NCBI RefSeq assembly: GCF_036898095.1
Contig: NC_090768.1
Location: 47,857,687 to 47,921,686, forward strand
DNA length: 64,000 nt
Direction of reading: 5' to 3'
Origin: Palaemon carinicauda
Taxonomy: Eukaryota > Arthropoda > Malacostraca > Decapoda > Palaemonidae
Shown here piece by piece: positions 61,639 to 64,000 of the stretch. The stretch's first letter is position 1. Every line of letters begins with the position of its first letter. The position numbers and the translations under genes were made by a program. The notes under the pieces are model-generated. The model searched no databases, had not been told where the DNA came from, and saw nothing but the letters and a program-made list of their open reading frames with translations.

Positions 61639-61650
61639 CGGACGGTCCCC
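61639..61650. repeat. Kolobok right terminal inverted repeat
   Basis: CGGACGGTCCCC, complement of the left end. GGCGGACATGGCGGAC just inside is a small direct repeat. Confidence 0.9.
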
Positions 61651-61654
61651 TTAA
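61651..61654. repeat. TTAA target duplication, right
   Basis: Outside the right end; pairs with 58514-58517. Confidence 0.9.
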
Positions 61655-62529
61655 GCAATCAGGGTAAGCGTTAAAGCTTGGCCAAAACTTGATGTCGTCT
61701 ACGGGGACAGCTCTCATCTTCTCCGAGATGTAAAGTTTGCCGTTAGTAATCGACATAAACTTCGCATACCCCCAGGGATTGGTTTTGGAGCAGGTTGGGA
61801 GGTCTTGAACTCTGGGTTGCTTGTATGACCCTCGAGAGGTGGTAAGTGGAGCTTCACGGAGCTCTCTCTCTCAAATCTCGCTTCCCTTGCTTCGCCTTGC
61901 TTGCGAATGTTCTCCATTAAAACCGTAAGATGGGCCAGTGCCTGGCTCATCTTGTCCAATGGAGAGGTAGAAGCTGAAGATGTCGAGGGTAACAGCTCCG
62001 GTGCCGGCACAGACGGAAAGAACTCCGACTCGACATCATCATCTTCCGGAGGTAGGGTAGACTCCTCCTCGGGATCATCCTTTAATAGATCCTTTTCAGT
62101 GTCCGTAGACACTTCCGACATCCTTTCCTCCTGGTGGATGTCCATACTTTGCAACGCCTCACTGACATCCATCTCGATGGCAATCTGGACGCAGGGAGGT
62201 CCGGGTCGTGCTTGGGGCACAACAATTTCACTACCCGCTTTTGGGAACAGCAAGCTACGCATCCTATCATTAGGTAGGTATGGTCCCGGAAAGTTCTTCT
62301 GGAACCCTCTTACCGACTTGCGCAGCTTTTCTCGTGCCGCATCCCTCGACTCCGTTGACTTGGGGTCGTCGAAACCTTCGGTCACCAAGGTCCGGCAGAT
62401 ATTGCAGACTTGGGAGTCCCAGTATGGCAGGGTTTCGGTAATGATGGTGCAGGGGGTATGAGACCTACACGCTTTGTGACCGTAGAAGTTCCTACTCCTA
62501 TGGTTGCAGAAGATCGCATTGCATTTCAT
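61655..62529 (-). pseudogene. DIRS I gag, N-terminal part (truncated by Kolobok)
   Basis: The frame 62529-61714 (271 codons) starts at ATG just after the acceptor. Cys/His domain: C3, C8, H10, H18, C21, H24, C27, then YW 36-37, C42 and C45. It continues with AAREKLRKSVRGFQKNFPGP and YLPNDRMRSLLFPKAGSEIV, an acidic region with MDIHQEERMSEVSTDTEKDL, a short coiled-coil stretch (MSQALAHLTVLMENIRKQGE) and NPWGYAKFMSITNGKLYISE in the next frame to about 61655. There the Kolobok interrupts. It is the cleanest Gag N-terminus of the family here. Confidence 0.85.
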
Positions 62530-62541
62530 CTGGGGTTCCTC

Positions 62542-62556
62542 CTGTAAAGAATGGAA
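62542..62556 (-). promoter_or_regulatory. Putative 3' splice site before gag (element I)
   Basis: On the minus strand CCATTCTTTACAG precedes GAGGAACCCC, as in D. Confidence 0.6.
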
Positions 62557-62650
62557 AATTAAATGAGTATGCGATTATTTATCTCACATGATAAACAGAT
62601 ACGCAAAATATTATTTTTTAACCATTATAGCTTAGGATAGTAAGCTAGAA

Positions 62651-63550
62651 AGAAATTAGGAAAGACACATACTTGTGTATCCTTTCCAGCCAATTGCCGT
62701 GACCTTCCCCCCAATATTAAGATTATAGAGTTTCCTGATCAGGGCAAACTCAAAAGAGAAGGGTTCTACCTCTAGGGATAGAAAAGTGTACTACCACTGA
62801 CCCTTCTAAAACTATTTAATATTGTGGGGCAAGTATTAACTGATTTCTAATCAGAGTATTGAAGGAATTCTATTCTTTCAATATAGGATTGGTCTCAGCA
62901 AAAGACTGTGCAAGGATACACAAGGTATGTTGGAAAATAACTACTGTATAATATATACTATAGTTTTCTGTCTACAGTATATACTATACTGCAAATATAC
63001 TGGCTACTGTATAATCATATACTGTAGTTCAGCCGGCATGTTGCTGGCAGGGCTAGCACCTGGTGGCACAGTCCGGCCGGCATGTCGCCAGCTGGACTAA
63101 AAAGAAATTAGGAAAGACACATAGTTGTGTATCCTTTCCAGCCAATTGCTATGACCTCCCCCCCAAAGATTAAGACTATAGAGTTTCCTGATCAGGGGAA
63201 ACTCAAAAGAGAAGGGTTCTAGCCTCTGGGGATAGAAAAGTGTACAACCACTGACTCTTCTAAAACTATTTAATATTGTGGGGAAAAGTATTAACTGATT
63301 TCTAATCAGAGTATTGAAGGAATTCTATTCTTTCAATATAGGATTGGTCTCAGCAAAAGACTGTGCAAGGATACACAAGGTATGTTGGAAAATAACTACT
63401 GTATAATATATACTATAGTTTTCTGTCTGCAGTATATACTATACTACAAATATACTGGCTACTGTATAATCATATACTGTAGTTCAGCCAGCATGTTGCC
63501 AGCAGGGCTAGCACCTGGCGGCATGGTCCAGCCAGCATGTCGTCGGTTGG
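62651..63550. repeat. 452 bp tandem duplication in DIRS I leader
   Basis: AGAAATTAGGAAAGACACAT occurs at 62651 and 63103 and the following sequence stays parallel to about 63550 with few differences. Confidence 0.93.
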
Positions 63551-63661
63551 GTAGTACCTGGCGGAACTAGTCCAGCCGGCATGCCGCTGACTGAGTAAGT
63601 ACCTGACGGCACTGGCCCAGCCGACATGCTGCCGGCTGGGTTAGTGCCTGGGGGCACTAGC
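63485..63661. repeat. 44 bp minisatellite, four copies
   Basis: Units with CAGCCxGCATG starts at 63485, 63529, 63573 and 63618; each ends near GCACTAGT/GGCACTGGC. Two earlier units lie at 63030-63100 in the first duplicate. Confidence 0.92.
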
Positions 63662-64000
63662 TGACAGAGAGAGAGAAAGCATTGAGTGAAGGGCTGCCTT
63701 ATTAAAATGTATGTTTACAATAAATAAGGGTGTAAGTATATAACCTTACTGCCTTCTTCCAGAATGAGGGTTCAAATGGAAAGGGAGAATACATCATTCA
63801 AGCTTCCATCCAGCCACAAGATCCGTTGCCGGCATTGCCGGTTTCAGGAATGTGGATGGCAGTCCAAGCGAGGACTGAAGAACACTCAGCAGCAGAGGGG
63901 TCTCCCACCGGCAGCCGTCACAGCCAGCACAACCTTTCCTGGAGCCTTGTGTCCATAAGGGAAAGACTGAGTGACTAAACAGATGCTTATGTAGGAGCCC

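Larger units (their letters stand above)
58518..61650 (+). mobile_element. Kolobok-type DNA transposon (Mutator-like transposase)
   Basis: A 3133 bp insertion in the gag of DIRS I. Ends are inverted: GGGGACCGTCCG at 58518 and its complement ending at 61650 (12 bp perfect), flanked by TTAA on both sides. In element D the uninterrupted homologous stretch (about 25680-25720) runs straight across the site. TTAA duplications are known for Kolobok and piggyBac, not for canonical MULEs (8-11 bp); with the transposase type this points to Kolobok. The boundaries are precise. Confidence 0.9.
53347..64000 (-). mobile_element. DIRS element I (family 2), with Kolobok insertion
   Basis: A minus-strand DIRS. 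The 3' outer end AAAATCCG is at 53347-53354 (complement), the 3' repeat runs to 53783, the ICR lies at 53784-53878, then tail, YR, MT-RNase H, RT and gag, and the 5' leader runs past the right edge. Gag is interrupted at TTAA by a 3133 bp DNA transposon (58518-61650). The element sits inside a Penelope-like ORF. Confidence 0.88.
62557..64000 (-). other. Element I 5' leader with repeats
   Basis: No gene is supported. The leader matches that of D (24530-24840, inverted). It holds a 452 bp tandem duplication and a 44 bp minisatellite. The plus-strand open frame at 63764-63958 shows no family similarity. The 5' terminal repeat should lie outside the window, judging from the ~2.1 kb leader of C. 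Confidence 0.6.

Noticed and set aside
63764..63958. Small plus-strand ORF with CRHCRF as a zinc protein
   Set aside because: Short, no ATG context or homologous frame, and inside the leader of a minus-strand DIRS.

Overview
The window is a eukaryotic repeat graveyard with no convincing host gene. It is made almost entirely of nested retrotransposons and DNA transposons. At least six copies or large pieces of DIRS-type tyrosine-recombinase retrotransposons dominate it. Non-LTR, Penelope-like and Ty3/gypsy remnants, a Kolobok/Mutator-like DNA transposon, a MITE and microsatellites (a ~530 bp TA tract, GA tracts, TAA tails) make up the rest. DIRS1-like elements are known to be widespread in decapod crustaceans, and the AT/GA microsatellites fit such a genome, so a decapod is my best guess. 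That is an inference, not a proof.

Two DIRS families occur. Family 1 is represented by element B (2399-10331, minus), which has the whole DIRS layout: ~185 bp inverted terminal repeats, gag, RT-RNase H-methyltransferase-like ORF, overlapping tyrosine recombinase (YR) ORF, and an internal complementary region (ICR) at 2661-2761 that reproduces the joined outer ends. Fragments of family 1 lie at 22.8-24.3 kb, 47.9-49.5 kb and 49.5-51.2 kb. Family 2 comprises A (1-2401 plus 10332-11499, split by B), C (11500-20178), D (about 24380-29934 plus its 3' repeat at about 35540-35899), E (29935 to about 35470, minus, a divergent subfamily), F (about 38565-41765 and leader, minus) and I (53347 to beyond the right edge, minus). 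Family 2 ends share an outer terminus reading AAAATCCG and a ~95 bp near-palindromic ICR beginning CCATCAGGACGACATGGC.

The nesting can be read in order. A is interrupted by B in its 3' tail. A is followed head-to-tail, with no spacer, by C, whose 3' repeat holds a non-LTR insertion (19156-19833). Right of C are the TA tract, an RTE-like RT remnant split by a minus-strand non-LTR 3' end, and a family 1 remnant. Next comes D, apparently invaded at its ICR midpoint by E. D ends inside a minus-strand non-LTR element (ORF1 plus endonuclease, 35900-38560), which itself cuts into F. A gypsy remnant (43.3-45.4 kb), a CR1-like tail (46.4-46.9 kb) and two head-to-head family 1 pieces joined by a perfect 42-base hairpin follow. 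A Penelope-like element (51.7-53.35 kb) is interrupted by DIRS I, and the gag of I is interrupted by a 3133 bp Kolobok-type transposon (58518-61650) flanked by TTAA.

No DIRS copy looks autonomous. Each shows frameshifts, an RT palm deletion or substitution, or a YR catalytic substitution. The YR ORFs of C and I and the Kolobok transposase are the longest intact reading frames. Family 2 copies share a pyrimidine-rich CTTTACAG splice acceptor just before a gag that starts with a conserved Cys/His domain. This suggests a spliced leader in that family.
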